DNA of 64,000 nucleotides from Neobacillus sp. DY30 (GCF_030123065.1 NZ_CP126093.1:1058001-1122000); one strand, 5' to 3'. Shown: positions 43,821 through 53,165, counted from the first letter of the stretch. Notes: generated by a model from the letters alone, not told the origin. A program made the numbers and translations.

Positions 43821-43856
43821 TTTCCAAATAAACAATAACATTTCCTATTTGGAAAT
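43821..43856 (+). promoter_or_regulatory. Probable operator of the uronate operon (IclR-type)
   Basis: TTTCCAAATA at 43821-43830 is mirrored by TATTTGGAAA at 43846-43855, and a nested palindrome TTTCC-N5-GGAAA occupies 43841-43855. It lies just before the kdgA ribosome-binding site. IclR-family regulators bind short palindromes of this kind, and such a regulator is encoded at the end of the operon. Confidence 0.55.
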
Positions 43857-43872
43857 AAAGGAGGTAAACATC

Positions 43873-44526
43873 ATGAAAAAGGCTAATATTCTCTTAAAAC
43901 TTGAAAACAGCGGTGTAATTGCAGTACTAAGATCAGACACAAAAGAAGAATCATTAAAAACGATTGATGCACTAGTAAATGGCGGGATTACCGGCTTAGA
44001 GGTAACCTTCACTACGCCGCAAGCAGATGAGGTTATTCGTGAAACAGCAGCAATATATAAAGATAACGCTGCTATCGTCGTTGGTGCAGGAACTGTTCTA
44101 GATGCAATGACAGCTAGAATTGCAATTATGGCGGGGGCTGAATTTGTTGTAAGCCCTATGTTTGATTCAGAAATCGCCGAGATTTGCAACCTTTACCATG
44201 TACCATATCTGCCTGGATGTATGACCATAACTGAAATGAAAACAGCACTTCGTGCAGGTGTAGATATTGTGAAACTTTTCCCTGCGAGTACATATGAACC
44301 AAGTTTTGTGGATGCTGTAAAAGCACCGCTTCCACAAGTTAATATCATGCCAACAGGCGGTGTGAGTTTAGAAAATATGGACCAATGGCTTAACAAAGGC
44401 TGTGTAGCGGTTGGTGTTGGCGGGAATTTATTAGCCCCTGCTAAAACGGGAAATTACGATCAAATTACGAAGCTGGCGAAACAATATATTGATAGGTACC
44501 ATGAAATTAAGATGGTGAGCGTATGA
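43873..44526 (+). CDS. kdgA: 2-dehydro-3-deoxyphosphogluconate (KDPG) aldolase
   Basis: Cleaves KDPG to pyruvate and glyceraldehyde-3-phosphate in uronate breakdown. The class I aldolase motifs are present: GITGLEVTFTTP with the catalytic Glu, VGAGTVLD, and the Schiff-base Lys in VKLFPAS. Length 217. ATG at 43873 is chosen because AAGGAGG precedes it; a longer frame would begin inside the operator. First gene of the kdgA-kdgK-kduI-kduD-kdgR operon. The stop overlaps the next start. Confidence 0.92.
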   Translation: MKKANILLKLENSGVIAVLRSDTKEESLKTIDALVNGGITGLEVTFTTPQADEVIRETAAIYKDNAAIVVGAGTVLDAMTARIAIMAGAEFVVSPMFDSEIAEICNLYHVPYLPGCMTITEMKTALRAGVDIVKLFPASTYEPSFVDAVKAPLPQVNIMPTGGVSLENMDQWLNKGCVAVGVGGNLLAPAKTGNYDQITKLAKQYIDRYHEIKMVSV

Positions 44527-45527
44527 GCAGCATTTTAACTTTTGGAGAAATTATGTTAAGGCTTTCAACATCAACTGGTACCCATTTCAGCAATGCTGGA
44601 AGCTTTCAGGCTCATTATGGAGGTGCAGAAGCAAATGTTGCTGTGAATCTGGCTAATTTTGATCATGACGTTGCTTTTGCAAGTAAGGTACCGGACAATG
44701 CGCTAGGTCTTGCCGCGAAAAGACATCTTCAAAAATATGGGGTTAAGACGAGAGAATTGCTGTTTGGAGGAAATCGTCTAGGAACCTATTATCTTGATAG
44801 TGGTGTAGGCGAGCGGCCGTCAGCAGTTATTTATGACAGAGCTAATTCCAGCTTTGCATCGGTGCAGGAAATGGAATGGAATTTTGACCAGCTTTTTGAA
44901 AACGTCACCATTCTTCATGTTTCAGGAATTACACCAGCGCTTTCAGAAAAATTAGCAGAAATTACGTTGGCCATGATAAAAGAAGCCAAAAAGCGGGATA
45001 TAAAAGTAAGCTTCGATATTAATTTCCGTTCAAAGCTATGGAATCATGACCAAGCCTCAAAGGTCATCTCAAAAATCCTGCCATATGTGGATTATTGTTC
45101 CGCAGGAAAAATGGATGGTATTTACTTGTTAGGTATTCCAGAAAATCAGTCAGTTCAAGATGAAGCTGACTATTATTATAAAAAAATGCATGAGAAGTAT
45201 AGTAATATTGAAGTTTTCTATTCTACCAAGCGTGTGGTGCATTCCGCTACATCTAATTCCTTACAAGGTACACTTTGGAAAGATGGAAAAACTTATGTAT
45301 CAAAAGTGCATAAGCTAGAACCAATCGTCGATCGGGTTGGCGGTGGAGATGCATTTTCAGCTGGTATTCTCCATGGCTTACTAACCGGTGCAGATTTAAA
45401 CTATACGGTATCGTTTGCAACCGCATACTCAAGCTTAAAACATACCATTTATGGTGATTGTAATCCATTTACAATAAAAGAAGTAGAAAATCAAATGGAA
45501 AACGGCAGCGCAAAAATAAATCGATAA
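44523..45527 (+). CDS. kdgK: 2-dehydro-3-deoxygluconate kinase (PfkB family)
   Basis: Phosphorylates KDG to KDPG, the substrate of the aldolase upstream. PfkB-family features are the N-terminal FGEIMLRLS with GGAEANVAVNLANF and the C-terminal RVGGGDAFSAGILHG, which holds the catalytic Asp and anion hole. Length 334. It overlaps kdgA by 4 nt (ATGA). Identity follows from family and operon context. Confidence 0.9.
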   Translation: MSSILTFGEIMLRLSTSTGTHFSNAGSFQAHYGGAEANVAVNLANFDHDVAFASKVPDNALGLAAKRHLQKYGVKTRELLFGGNRLGTYYLDSGVGERPSAVIYDRANSSFASVQEMEWNFDQLFENVTILHVSGITPALSEKLAEITLAMIKEAKKRDIKVSFDINFRSKLWNHDQASKVISKILPYVDYCSAGKMDGIYLLGIPENQSVQDEADYYYKKMHEKYSNIEVFYSTKRVVHSATSNSLQGTLWKDGKTYVSKVHKLEPIVDRVGGGDAFSAGILHGLLTGADLNYTVSFATAYSSLKHTIYGDCNPFTIKEVENQMENGSAKINR

Positions 45528-45541
45528 CAGGAGTGAATAAA

Positions 45542-46372
45542 ATGGAAACTCGTTATACACATAGCCCAGAAGATATTCGTAACTACTCAACAGAACAATT
45601 GCGCAAAGAATTTTTAGTAGAAAGTATTTTTGTACCTGGGGAAGTTAGATTAACTTATACACATAATGATCGAATGATCTTTGGCGGTGTTACACCAACG
45701 GATCAACCATTAACCATTGAGCTATCTACAGAATTAGGGGTTTCCTATTTCTTAGAGCGCCGTGAACTAGGTGTTATTAATATTGGCGGACCAGGATCAA
45801 TCGTTATTGAAGGTTCAGAAGAACCAATGAAAAAGCAAGATGGCTATTACATTGGAAAAGAAACAAAAGATATCCAGTTCAAATCAGAAGATCCGTCTAA
45901 TCCAGCTAAATTCTATACCGTTTCTGTACCTGCACATCATAAATATCCAAATGTAAAAATCAGCATTGATAAAATCGAACCAATGGTGACAGGTGATTCA
46001 GCCACTTTAAATCACCGTTCTATCTATCAATATATTCATCCAAACGTATGTGAAAGCTGTCAGCTTCAATTAGGATATACAATCCTAACTCCTGGAAGTG
46101 CTTGGAACACAATGCCATGTCATACACACGAACGCCGAATGGAAACATATCTTTATTTCGATATGAAAGAAGATACTCGTGTATTCCATTTCATGGGTAA
46201 ACCGGATGAAACAAAACACTTAGTGATTGCGAATGAACAAGCTGCCATTTCTCCAAGCTGGTCAATCCATACTGGAGTGGGAACGAGTGACTACACGTTC
46301 ATTTGGGCAATGTGTGGCGAAAACATCACATATAACGATATGGACATGGTCCCAATGAAGGACTTAAAATAA
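45542..46372 (+). CDS. kduI: 5-dehydro-4-deoxy-D-glucuronate isomerase
   Basis: Isomerises the unsaturated-uronate product 5-keto-4-deoxyuronate to 2,5-diketo-3-deoxygluconate. The KduI cupin is recognised from the N-terminal METRYTHSPEDIRNYSTEQL and the metal site region PCHTHERRMETYLYF. Length 276, standard. ATG at 45542 lies eight bases after AGGAG; an in-frame GTG overlaps that site. Placed between the KDG kinase and reductase genes, as expected for pectin-product catabolism. Confidence 0.94.
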   Translation: METRYTHSPEDIRNYSTEQLRKEFLVESIFVPGEVRLTYTHNDRMIFGGVTPTDQPLTIELSTELGVSYFLERRELGVINIGGPGSIVIEGSEEPMKKQDGYYIGKETKDIQFKSEDPSNPAKFYTVSVPAHHKYPNVKISIDKIEPMVTGDSATLNHRSIYQYIHPNVCESCQLQLGYTILTPGSAWNTMPCHTHERRMETYLYFDMKEDTRVFHFMGKPDETKHLVIANEQAAISPSWSIHTGVGTSDYTFIWAMCGENITYNDMDMVPMKDLK

Positions 46373-46397
46373 ACCAACTGAGACGGAGGTGTTAAAA

Positions 46398-47180
46398 ATG
46401 ACGAATGATTTACAGCAATTTTCACTAGATTATTTTAAGTTAGATGGTAAAGTAGCGATTGTGACAGGCGGCAACACGGGTCTTGGACAAGGGTTTGCGG
46501 TGGCTTTAGCAAAAGCAGGTGCCGATCTATTTGTTGTCACGCACGGGAATAACTGGGGAGAAACAAAAGAACTTATTGAAAAAGAAGGTCGCCGCGCAGA
46601 ATTTTTTCAAGGCGATTTAACAAATAAACAAGTAACGAAAGATATTGTTTCTAAATGTTTAGAGACATATGGAAGAGTCGATATCCTAGTAAATAATGCA
46701 GGTACCATTCGCCGCTCGCCTTTACTTGAGTATAAGGAAGAAGATTGGGACGCTGTCATGGATATTAATTTAAATGCGGTTTACTCCTTGAGCCAGGAAG
46801 CTGCAAAAGTAATGGTCGAACAAGGCAGTGGAAAAATCATCAATGTGGCCTCCATGCTTTCTTTCCAAGGTGGTAAATTTGTACCTTCCTATACAGCCAG
46901 CAAACATGGTGTAGCCGGGTTAACAAAGGCTTTTGCTAATGAATTAGCGATTAATAACGTACAAATCAATGCGATTGCCCCTGGCTATGTTGAAACTAAA
47001 AATACAGCACCAATTCGTGAGGATGAGGTGCGTCACGCAGAAATCACCTCACGCATTCCGGCCGGACGCTGGGCAACTCCAGCTGACCTGCAAAGTGTTG
47101 TTGTCTTCCTTGCCAGCAAGGCCTCTGATTATATGAATGGAGCCATCATTCCAGTAGATGGCGGCTGGCTCGTTCGCTAG
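46398..47180 (+). CDS. kduD: 2-dehydro-3-deoxy-D-gluconate 5-dehydrogenase (short-chain dehydrogenase)
   Basis: Reduces 2,5-diketo-3-deoxygluconate to KDG with NAD(P)H. The SDR signatures are TGGNTGLGQG near 22-31, NNAGTIRRSP, and the catalytic YTASK with upstream Ser. C-terminal PVDGGWLVR is typical of KduD. Length 260. ATG at 46398 follows GGAGG; a GTG three codons earlier overlaps the site. The operon supplies all steps from unsaturated uronate to KDPG cleavage. Confidence 0.92.
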   Translation: MTNDLQQFSLDYFKLDGKVAIVTGGNTGLGQGFAVALAKAGADLFVVTHGNNWGETKELIEKEGRRAEFFQGDLTNKQVTKDIVSKCLETYGRVDILVNNAGTIRRSPLLEYKEEDWDAVMDINLNAVYSLSQEAAKVMVEQGSGKIINVASMLSFQGGKFVPSYTASKHGVAGLTKAFANELAINNVQINAIAPGYVETKNTAPIREDEVRHAEITSRIPAGRWATPADLQSVVVFLASKASDYMNGAIIPVDGGWLVR

Positions 47181-47224
47181 TTCTTATATTATAATAAGTT
47201 AAAAAGATGAAGGGAGGTAACATA

Positions 47225-48007
47225 ATGGAGAACGGAAAGCAGCCATATGGTACTGTTCTAATAAAGGCTTCTAGTATCCTTGATTTTCTGTCAGCAAAGA
47301 AAGAACCACAAGCATTAAATGTAATTGCGCAAGAAACTGGATTAACTAGTTCAACGGCCTTAAAGATATTGGATACCCTTCTTCTGATTGGTTATGTTAA
47401 AAAACATCCAGAGACCAAAAAATTTGGGCTTGGGAGTGCATTAATTAAATATGCTAATAAGTATCTTGCGGATCTAGACATTTCTAAAATTTCGTATCCT
47501 TATTTAAAAGAGCTGCAAAATAGTTTAGATGAAACGATACACCTAGGTATTTTAGAAGGCGATGAGATTTTAACTGTAAACAAGTTGGAAACGAAAAAAC
47601 CGATTGTATGTTTAAATTCAAGAATTGGTTTATCCAAGCCTCTTTATTGTTCTGCTATGGGTAAAGCCGTACTTGCTGAAATGCCGGATAGTGAAAAACT
47701 AGCATACTTGAGCCGAGTTGAATTAAAAACGATAACCGAAACGACCATTACAGATCCGGAGAAGTTATTAAAACAGTTAGAAGATGTAAAGAGAAATGGT
47801 TATGCAATAGACGATAGTGAAGGTGAAAACGACGTCTATTGTCTAGGTGTATCACTAGTAATGAATAACCAAACCTACGGTGCATTCAGTGTCAGTGTAC
47901 CAGCCTATCGAATTTCACCTGAAGTAAAAGACCAAATCGTTCAAGCTATATTGAAGACAAAAGAAAATATCCTTAGAGAGCTACAGCAAAATTATGTCTT
48001 TATATAA
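47225..48007 (+). CDS. kdgR: IclR-family transcriptional regulator of the uronate operon
   Basis: An N-terminal winged helix-turn-helix (SSTALKILDTLLLIGYVKK) is followed by the IclR effector domain (PLYCSAMGKAVLAEMP; YAIDDSEGENDVYCLG). Length 260. ATG at 47225 follows GGGAGG. It ends the kdg/kdu operon and probably binds the TTTCC-N5-GGAAA palindrome upstream of kdgA, with KDG or a related intermediate as inducer. The gene symbol rests on context. Confidence 0.85.
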   Translation: MENGKQPYGTVLIKASSILDFLSAKKEPQALNVIAQETGLTSSTALKILDTLLLIGYVKKHPETKKFGLGSALIKYANKYLADLDISKISYPYLKELQNSLDETIHLGILEGDEILTVNKLETKKPIVCLNSRIGLSKPLYCSAMGKAVLAEMPDSEKLAYLSRVELKTITETTITDPEKLLKQLEDVKRNGYAIDDSEGENDVYCLGVSLVMNNQTYGAFSVSVPAYRISPEVKDQIVQAILKTKENILRELQQNYVFI

Positions 48008-48136
48008 ATAATCAAGGAAGAATCTATTTTAAAGCCTTAGTGCCAAAATAGATTCTTTTTTGTTTGTGATTGAAGATAAGCTGCATTCCGCCCAAATTTT
48101 CATATATATAATAAAAAATAAAATGGGGTAGTACGG

Positions 48137-49885
48137 ATGTCTAGAAGAAATGCCGAACAGGAAAACTGGATTACCTACCTGCTTTCCTTATCCAGAATGG
48201 TTTATCTCTATCCGGCAGGAGTGAAAGGTATTGGCGGAAGAAAGTGGGGGTACATCAATGATAAGGGGAAATTTGTTCTTCCACCCAAATATGAAATGGC
48301 ACATGATTTTCAGGAAAATGGTTTAGCTATCATTCAATTAAATAATCTTACAGGTATTATCAACAACGAAGGATATTTAATTGTAAAACCAAAATATGAA
48401 ACAATCAGCCCTTTTTCAGAAGGTCGTGCCACTGCTATCGATGACAAAGGTTTTAAAGTATTAGATGAAAGTGGGAAGGAAATTACCTCAAAGGCATATT
48501 CCTTTATCGGAGATTATAAGGAAGGCAGAGCGGTAGTTGCAAGCACGAACGAAAATGGTGAGTATTTATATGGATATTTAAATAAAAGAGGCAATGAAGT
48601 CATTCCGCTGTCTTTTGAGTCGGCTAGTGACTTTCAGGACGGAAAAGCCCTTGTTAAAATGAAAGAGGGCAGCTATGCACTTATTGACCTAACAGGAAAA
48701 GTATTGAGTTCATACTCACATCCATTTGTTGACGATTATGGAGAGGGCTTGCTGGCATTTCGTAAAAATAATCATGGAAAATGGGGGTACATGGACGAGA
48801 CAGGTAAAGTACTGATTGAACCGCAGTTTACGGGAACTCAGCCATTTGTCGAAGAGAAGGCAATTGTTGAAGTAGAACATAATCATTATGGCCTGATCGA
48901 TAGGCAGGGGAAATTTATCATAAAACCAAACTATAATCGTTTATTAAACCTAGAAGAAAATCGATATGCACTGGGGAAAGCACAAGATCCTGGAAGGCCT
49001 TATATTTTTCAAAAATATGCTATAGCCGATTCTAACGGTCACACTTATACTGGATTTATCTACAATGGTGTGTCTAATTTCAAGGATGGAATAGCTTCTG
49101 CCTATAATGATGAAAGGACTTTCTTTATTGATAAACGTGGTCAGAGATTGGATCACCTTCCAAAGGTGCAAGGAAGCGGTTCATTAGCATTTGATAAATC
49201 TCTAATAAAAGGAGATATCGATCTCCGTATTCTTTATTTTGATAGAAAAGGGAAGTTGATTTGGAAACAAAATACAATCATTCCTTTAAACAATGATTAT
49301 TCTGTTAGTGAAAACAAATTCAAGCCCAATAAGGATTATTTAGTCTACTATCCACAGGTAAAGGGTATTGAAAATCAGGAGAACGTTAATCAGACATTGA
49401 AGGACCTCTCTGGAGTTAAGCCAATCCCTCAACATACACAATTGGAATCAAGCTATGCAGGTGATTTTGATGTAAGCTTTTATAAGAATAACCTAGTTGT
49501 CATTGAAATAAATGGATATGATTATCCTTTTGGTGCGGCTCATGGGATGCCTGTAAAAAAATATGCCCATATTAAACTAAATTCGGGAAGGTTTTTTCAA
49601 CTAAAAGATTTGTTTAAGCTGGAAGTAGATTATGTAAAAGAAATCAGTGAAATCATTAGAGAGCAAATCAAAAATGATGAACAATATTCCTATGTTTTCC
49701 CAGAAAATTATAAAGGAATAAAAGCAGACCAGCCTTACTTTATTAGCGAAGGGGCGTTGAATGTTTATTTTGAACCATACGAAATTGCCCCGTATGCTGC
49801 CGGTTTTCCAACCTTTACGATTCCGTTTCATGATATAAGACGCATCATCAATTACGATGGAGACTTCTGGCGTTCCTTTCATTAA
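48137..49885 (+). CDS. WG-repeat protein with C-terminal DUF3298/RsiV-like domain
   Basis: A 582-residue protein. Residues about 30-340 contain repeated WG-type beta units (GGRKWGYINDKGKFVLPP; TGIINNEGYLIVKPKYE; GKWGYMDETGKVLIEPQF; GLIDRQGKFIIKPNYN). The C-terminal ~170 residues match DUF3298 (YVKEISEIIREQIKND; EGALNVYFEPYEIAPYAAG), a fold found in secreted lysozyme- or peptidoglycan-related sensor proteins. No clear signal peptide at the chosen start. Function unknown. Monocistronic. Confidence 0.78.
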   Translation: MSRRNAEQENWITYLLSLSRMVYLYPAGVKGIGGRKWGYINDKGKFVLPPKYEMAHDFQENGLAIIQLNNLTGIINNEGYLIVKPKYETISPFSEGRATAIDDKGFKVLDESGKEITSKAYSFIGDYKEGRAVVASTNENGEYLYGYLNKRGNEVIPLSFESASDFQDGKALVKMKEGSYALIDLTGKVLSSYSHPFVDDYGEGLLAFRKNNHGKWGYMDETGKVLIEPQFTGTQPFVEEKAIVEVEHNHYGLIDRQGKFIIKPNYNRLLNLEENRYALGKAQDPGRPYIFQKYAIADSNGHTYTGFIYNGVSNFKDGIASAYNDERTFFIDKRGQRLDHLPKVQGSGSLAFDKSLIKGDIDLRILYFDRKGKLIWKQNTIIPLNNDYSVSENKFKPNKDYLVYYPQVKGIENQENVNQTLKDLSGVKPIPQHTQLESSYAGDFDVSFYKNNLVVIEINGYDYPFGAAHGMPVKKYAHIKLNSGRFFQLKDLFKLEVDYVKEISEIIREQIKNDEQYSYVFPENYKGIKADQPYFISEGALNVYFEPYEIAPYAAGFPTFTIPFHDIRRIINYDGDFWRSFH

Positions 49886-49954
49886 TTGACAACTTTAGGG
49901 CAGCGATATATTTTTAACATAGACTAATAAAATGCTGTCAGGGGAGTGAGATGA

Positions 49955-50575
49955 ATGAAAATAATTGATATTTCCAGAAAGCTTGAAAATGGAATGCCAA
50001 TTTGGCCTGGAGATACACCCTTTCAATATGAGGTGTCATGGTCCAAAGCTGATAGCGGATCAGTAAACGTAGGTAGCCTTTCAATGAGCACTCATACAGG
50101 GACACATGTGGATGCACCTTTTCATTTTGATGATGATGGGAAAAGAATAATTGAGTTGGATCTCGAGTTATACATTGGACCTGCAAGGGTTGTCGACATG
50201 ACTGGTAAGGATAGCATAGGAGCTAAAGATTTAGCACATGTAGATTTAGAAGGTGTGAAAAGAGTATTGTTTCGAACTCGATCATGGAAAAACGCTTCTG
50301 AATTTCCAGAAAAAATACCCCATTTGGAAGCTGACCTTGGTCCATGTCTGGCGGAGAGGGGAATACGACTGATTGGGGTTGATGTACCATCTGTTGATCC
50401 TATTGACAGCAAAGACCTACATGCCCACCATAGTTTAAATCAAAACGGAATCCATATCCTTGAATCCATTCTGTTAGATGAAGTTGAGCCAGGTGATTAT
50501 GAATTAATTGCCTTGCCGTTGCCATTAGTTGAAGGGGATGGAAGTCCGGTAAGAGCAGTATTAAGAACACGCTAA
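49955..50575 (+). CDS. Cyclase-family metal hydrolase (KynB/arylformamidase-like)
   Basis: A 206-residue enzyme of the family that includes N-formylkynurenine formamidase. The metal motif HTGTHVDAPFHF gives H47, H51 and D53, and GVDVPSVDP and HHSLNQNGIHILE follow. ATG behind GGGGAG. No kynurenine pathway genes adjoin it, so the substrate is not certain: kynurenine formamidase or another cyclic amide/ester hydrolase. Confidence 0.82.
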   Translation: MKIIDISRKLENGMPIWPGDTPFQYEVSWSKADSGSVNVGSLSMSTHTGTHVDAPFHFDDDGKRIIELDLELYIGPARVVDMTGKDSIGAKDLAHVDLEGVKRVLFRTRSWKNASEFPEKIPHLEADLGPCLAERGIRLIGVDVPSVDPIDSKDLHAHHSLNQNGIHILESILLDEVEPGDYELIALPLPLVEGDGSPVRAVLRTR

Positions 50576-50576
50576 A

Positions 50577-50610
50577 AAGCAGCGGAAATCAATTTCCGCT
50601 GCTTCTTTTA
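50577..50610. terminator. Bidirectional terminator
   Basis: AAGCAGCGGAAA pairs with TTTCCGCTGCTT around a 4-nt loop and is followed by CTTTT. Shared by the convergent cyclase and copD genes. Confidence 0.8.
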
Positions 50611-51699
50611 TGAGATACTTAACATAAAACTTATATAACCCGTAAAGATAAATAATAAACTCATTACTAATGCCAAGACCTTTGGTGCCTTTTTTATAAA
50701 AGTTACGATGACTAATGCTAGAAAAATGATAGCAGATAGCAAAAAAATCATTGATCCAATCCCAGGTGAAAGATGAATAGGGAAATTTATTTGACCTGGG
50801 TGAAAAAAGGAAAACAGCTTGGAAGCACCTTCTCCTCTAATCATCGCATTAAGTTCATGAGGCGGTGAAACTTGTCCTAGTGCACCAGTAATAGAAAAAA
50901 CGAGCAAAACAATAATACTTTCCATCTTCGCCCATGGAAGTGGATTATAAGAAGGATCATTTTTGAGTCTCTTCCGGATTAAAAAGCTATTGATAAAGGC
51001 GAAAGCTAGTAACGGTAAAATGGCGATATGTTTGATTAACAATGTCTGACCATAGGAAATAGCCGTTACACTAACATAATTGGACAATTCCATATGAAAA
51101 GTCATTAATGAAATCCCCGTTAGGGTGGTAGTAATAAAACATAAAATTGCTACAGGTGAAAACCATTTTAAGAATTTCAGCCAATGATCATGGTTTTGTG
51201 AAAACCAGCTCACTATCAATAGAATTCCAACCCAAGTTGTTATCGCCAAAAAGTGCGTGGTATGTGTAAGGAACCCCGCCAATTTGGATAATGAAGCTGC
51301 ATGACTGGACCAGCCAAGGGAGGCAATTAAGATCAGCGTAAATGCTAGGCCTGTCAACGAGAATAATGGTTTTTTTTCAAGTTTAATGGGAAGTAGATAA
51401 ACGAATAAAATCAACGAAATAATCCCCGTAGTAATCCATGTCTTACCGACTTCAAAATTCGTTAAAACTGACTTAACAGTATAGCCTAAGCCTAGGTCTT
51501 CGTATAAATAAAGTACAATTTTTAATACCGGTAAAAATGAGAATATCGCAATTCCTAATGCTGCACCTAATAGGACTATTTTTGGGATTTTAATTTCCGG
51601 CCGTAACGAGCTGGGTATTAGATAAAGAATAAAGCTTCCTAGCAACAACGAAAAACAACTATAAAGTAACGCCTCACTTACAATACCTGCTATAAACAT
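50608..51699 (-). CDS. CopD-family copper transport membrane protein
   Basis: A polytopic membrane protein (363 aa, about eight helices) of the CopD/YcnJ C-terminal family, which moves copper across the membrane. THTTHFLAITTWVGILLIVSW is the characteristic histidine-bearing block (positions about 145-165). The start ATG lies behind AGGAGG located at the end of the CopC gene. In B. subtilis CopC and CopD are fused in YcnJ; here they are separate adjacent genes. Confidence 0.83.
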   Translation of the reverse strand: MFIAGIVSEALLYSCFSLLLGSFILYLIPSSLRPEIKIPKIVLLGAALGIAIFSFLPVLKIVLYLYEDLGLGYTVKSVLTNFEVGKTWITTGIISLILFVYLLPIKLEKKPLFSLTGLAFTLILIASLGWSSHAASLSKLAGFLTHTTHFLAITTWVGILLIVSWFSQNHDHWLKFLKWFSPVAILCFITTTLTGISLMTFHMELSNYVSVTAISYGQTLLIKHIAILPLLAFAFINSFLIRKRLKNDPSYNPLPWAKMESIIVLLVFSITGALGQVSPPHELNAMIRGEGASKLFSFFHPGQINFPIHLSPGIGSMIFLLSAIIFLALVIVTFIKKAPKVLALVMSLLFIFTGYISFMLSIS

Positions 51700-52290
51700 T
51701 TAGACTTGTTTCCTCCTAAAAATTAACCAATAGCTTCCGAAGCCAAAAACGATGATTAAACCAATAATAGCTGGGAGTACATAATTCATAACTTTTGGTT
51801 CATCTAAAGCAGCCTCTTTTACATCTGTTGCTTGGTCTTTTAGTACTGTAGTGTCGACAACAGGGGTATTTTCAGCAGTCGTCACCTCAGCTGCCGATGG
51901 TTGTGTTTCGTTTGGTATTGGAGAGGCAGCATTCTCAGGCATTTGGATCGTAAAAGGGATATCGCCTTCAAGAGGATGACCATCTTCTCCAATTATTTTC
52001 CAATGAATGGTATAGGATCCATTCATCAAGTTGGCTTCTACATTGGCAATTAATTGATTACCATTAATGGAAATCGTAGAAAGTGGTATAGAATCATTTT
52101 TTTCATTTAGTAAAACAAAAGAGCTAGTAGGTTCTATTTTTGTTTCAAATGTTAGTGTGATCGCTTTAAGTGTTTCCGTTACGATCTCTCCATTTTTGGG
52201 AGTAGAATATTCCAAATGGGAGTGTGCAAATACATTTGCTCCAAAAATTAAGAAAAACAATGTGGACAATAGAGCAATTTTATTTAACAT
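51700..52290 (-). CDS. CopC-domain copper-binding protein
   Basis: A secreted, membrane-tethered Cu(II)-binding protein (196 aa). The signal peptide is predicted to be cleaved after A22, leaving H23 at the mature N-terminus (HSHLEYSTP), where CopC proteins bind Cu(II). DGHPLEGDIPF is the C-terminal CopC motif. A Pro/Thr-rich linker and a final transmembrane helix followed by basic residues anchor it. ATG at 52290 follows GGAG. Operon with copD. Confidence 0.87.
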   Translation of the reverse strand: MLNKIALLSTLFFLIFGANVFAHSHLEYSTPKNGEIVTETLKAITLTFETKIEPTSSFVLLNEKNDSIPLSTISINGNQLIANVEANLMNGSYTIHWKIIGEDGHPLEGDIPFTIQMPENAASPIPNETQPSAAEVTTAENTPVVDTTVLKDQATDVKEAALDEPKVMNYVLPAIIGLIIVFGFGSYWLIFRRKQV

Positions 52291-52453
52291 TATTTTCAAC
52301 TCCGATATATTGTTATCTTGCTTTTTTTCATTCTACCACTAATTCAATGGGGGTATATCAAATTCAAGATAATGTTCACAATACGTTCAAAAATGGCATA
52401 TTCCTACGGTTAGTGTATTTATTAATCTAACCACATTAAAAACATAGTTGTGC

Positions 52454-52467
52454 GTGATTTAAATCAA
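52454..52467 (+). promoter_or_regulatory. FNR/CRP-like palindrome upstream of the DUF2249 gene
   Basis: GTGATTTAAATCAA is close to the FNR consensus TTGAT-N4-ATCAA. It lies 59 bp before the DUF2249 gene start. DUF2249 genes are often under oxygen or NO control in other bacteria, which fits, but the site is unproven. Confidence 0.4.
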
Positions 52468-52525
52468 TTCTTAATGGTGAGAAGGATGTTACACTTGTTA
52501 AAACCGTATCATGAGGAGTGAAATG

Positions 52526-52783
52526 ATGAGTAGTATTCAAATAGAAGGACAAAGAGCCGTAATAGATATTCGTGAGAGAGTTTTAAAGGGAGAACATCCA
52601 CGGAGGGAAATCTTAAATTTTGTAAAAACTGCACCGATTGGGACGATATTTGAAATTCATTTACCACACCCCGGAGAGCCATTAGTAGCTACTTTTCAAT
52701 CTTTCGGCATGAATGCAATCGTCAATGAAATTGAACCTTCGCACTTCAGATTGATGGCGATAAAAATGAATGAAATTCAATAA
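52526..52783 (+). CDS. DUF2249 domain protein
   Basis: An 85-residue TusA-like fold protein. The family pattern is visible in VIDIRERVLKGEHPRREIL and PIGTIFEIHLPHPGEPLVA. ATG at 52526 is seven bases after AGGAG; an ATG one codon earlier is nearly as good. DUF2249 proteins often occur with nitric-oxide or denitrification genes. Followed closely by a small heavy-metal-domain-like gene. Function unknown. Confidence 0.72.
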   Translation: MSSIQIEGQRAVIDIRERVLKGEHPRREILNFVKTAPIGTIFEIHLPHPGEPLVATFQSFGMNAIVNEIEPSHFRLMAIKMNEIQ

Positions 52784-52825
52784 ATATACTGTTAGAATTA
52801 CCATGATTGAAAGGGGATATTCAAC

Positions 52826-53035
52826 GTGAGCATGATTCAGTTATCTCTAAATGATGTTGCCTGTTCAGGATGTATTGGAAAAATTAAAAGAAAAATAAAA
52901 AGATATAATGGGATAGAAAAGGTAAAAATCTTAGCTGGCAGTGGAAAAATCGAAATTAATTATAATGAAGCCATTATAGAATCTGAAGAAATAAATAACA
53001 CCATTCATAAATTGGCCATTCGAACATTCGATTAA
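52826..53035 (+). CDS. Small heavy-metal-associated (HMA) domain protein
   Basis: A 69-residue ferredoxin-like metal-binding domain with the CxxC site ACSGC (C13, C16), as in copper chaperones CopZ. The Met usually preceding the motif (GMxCxxC) is replaced by VA. The start is GTG at 52826 behind AAGGGG (ATG 52832 possible). Near copC/copD but transcribed away from them. Copper or other soft metal binding is inferred. Confidence 0.72.
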   Translation: MSMIQLSLNDVACSGCIGKIKRKIKRYNGIEKVKILAGSGKIEINYNEAIIESEEINNTIHKLAIRTFD

Positions 53036-53165
53036 TATACGAATTGTGAAAACCCATTCTGTGCTAAGGAATGGGTTTTTTATGGACACAATTTAGTAAA
53101 TAGGATAGTATCAAATTCATGTGTGGATATAATATGAAGAAATGAGATAAAAAAAGGAGTCAAAT

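Noticed and set aside
43777-43872. Longer N-terminus for the KDPG aldolase
   Set aside because: The extension runs through the palindromic operator, has no ribosome-binding site, and adds 32 residues absent from the family.
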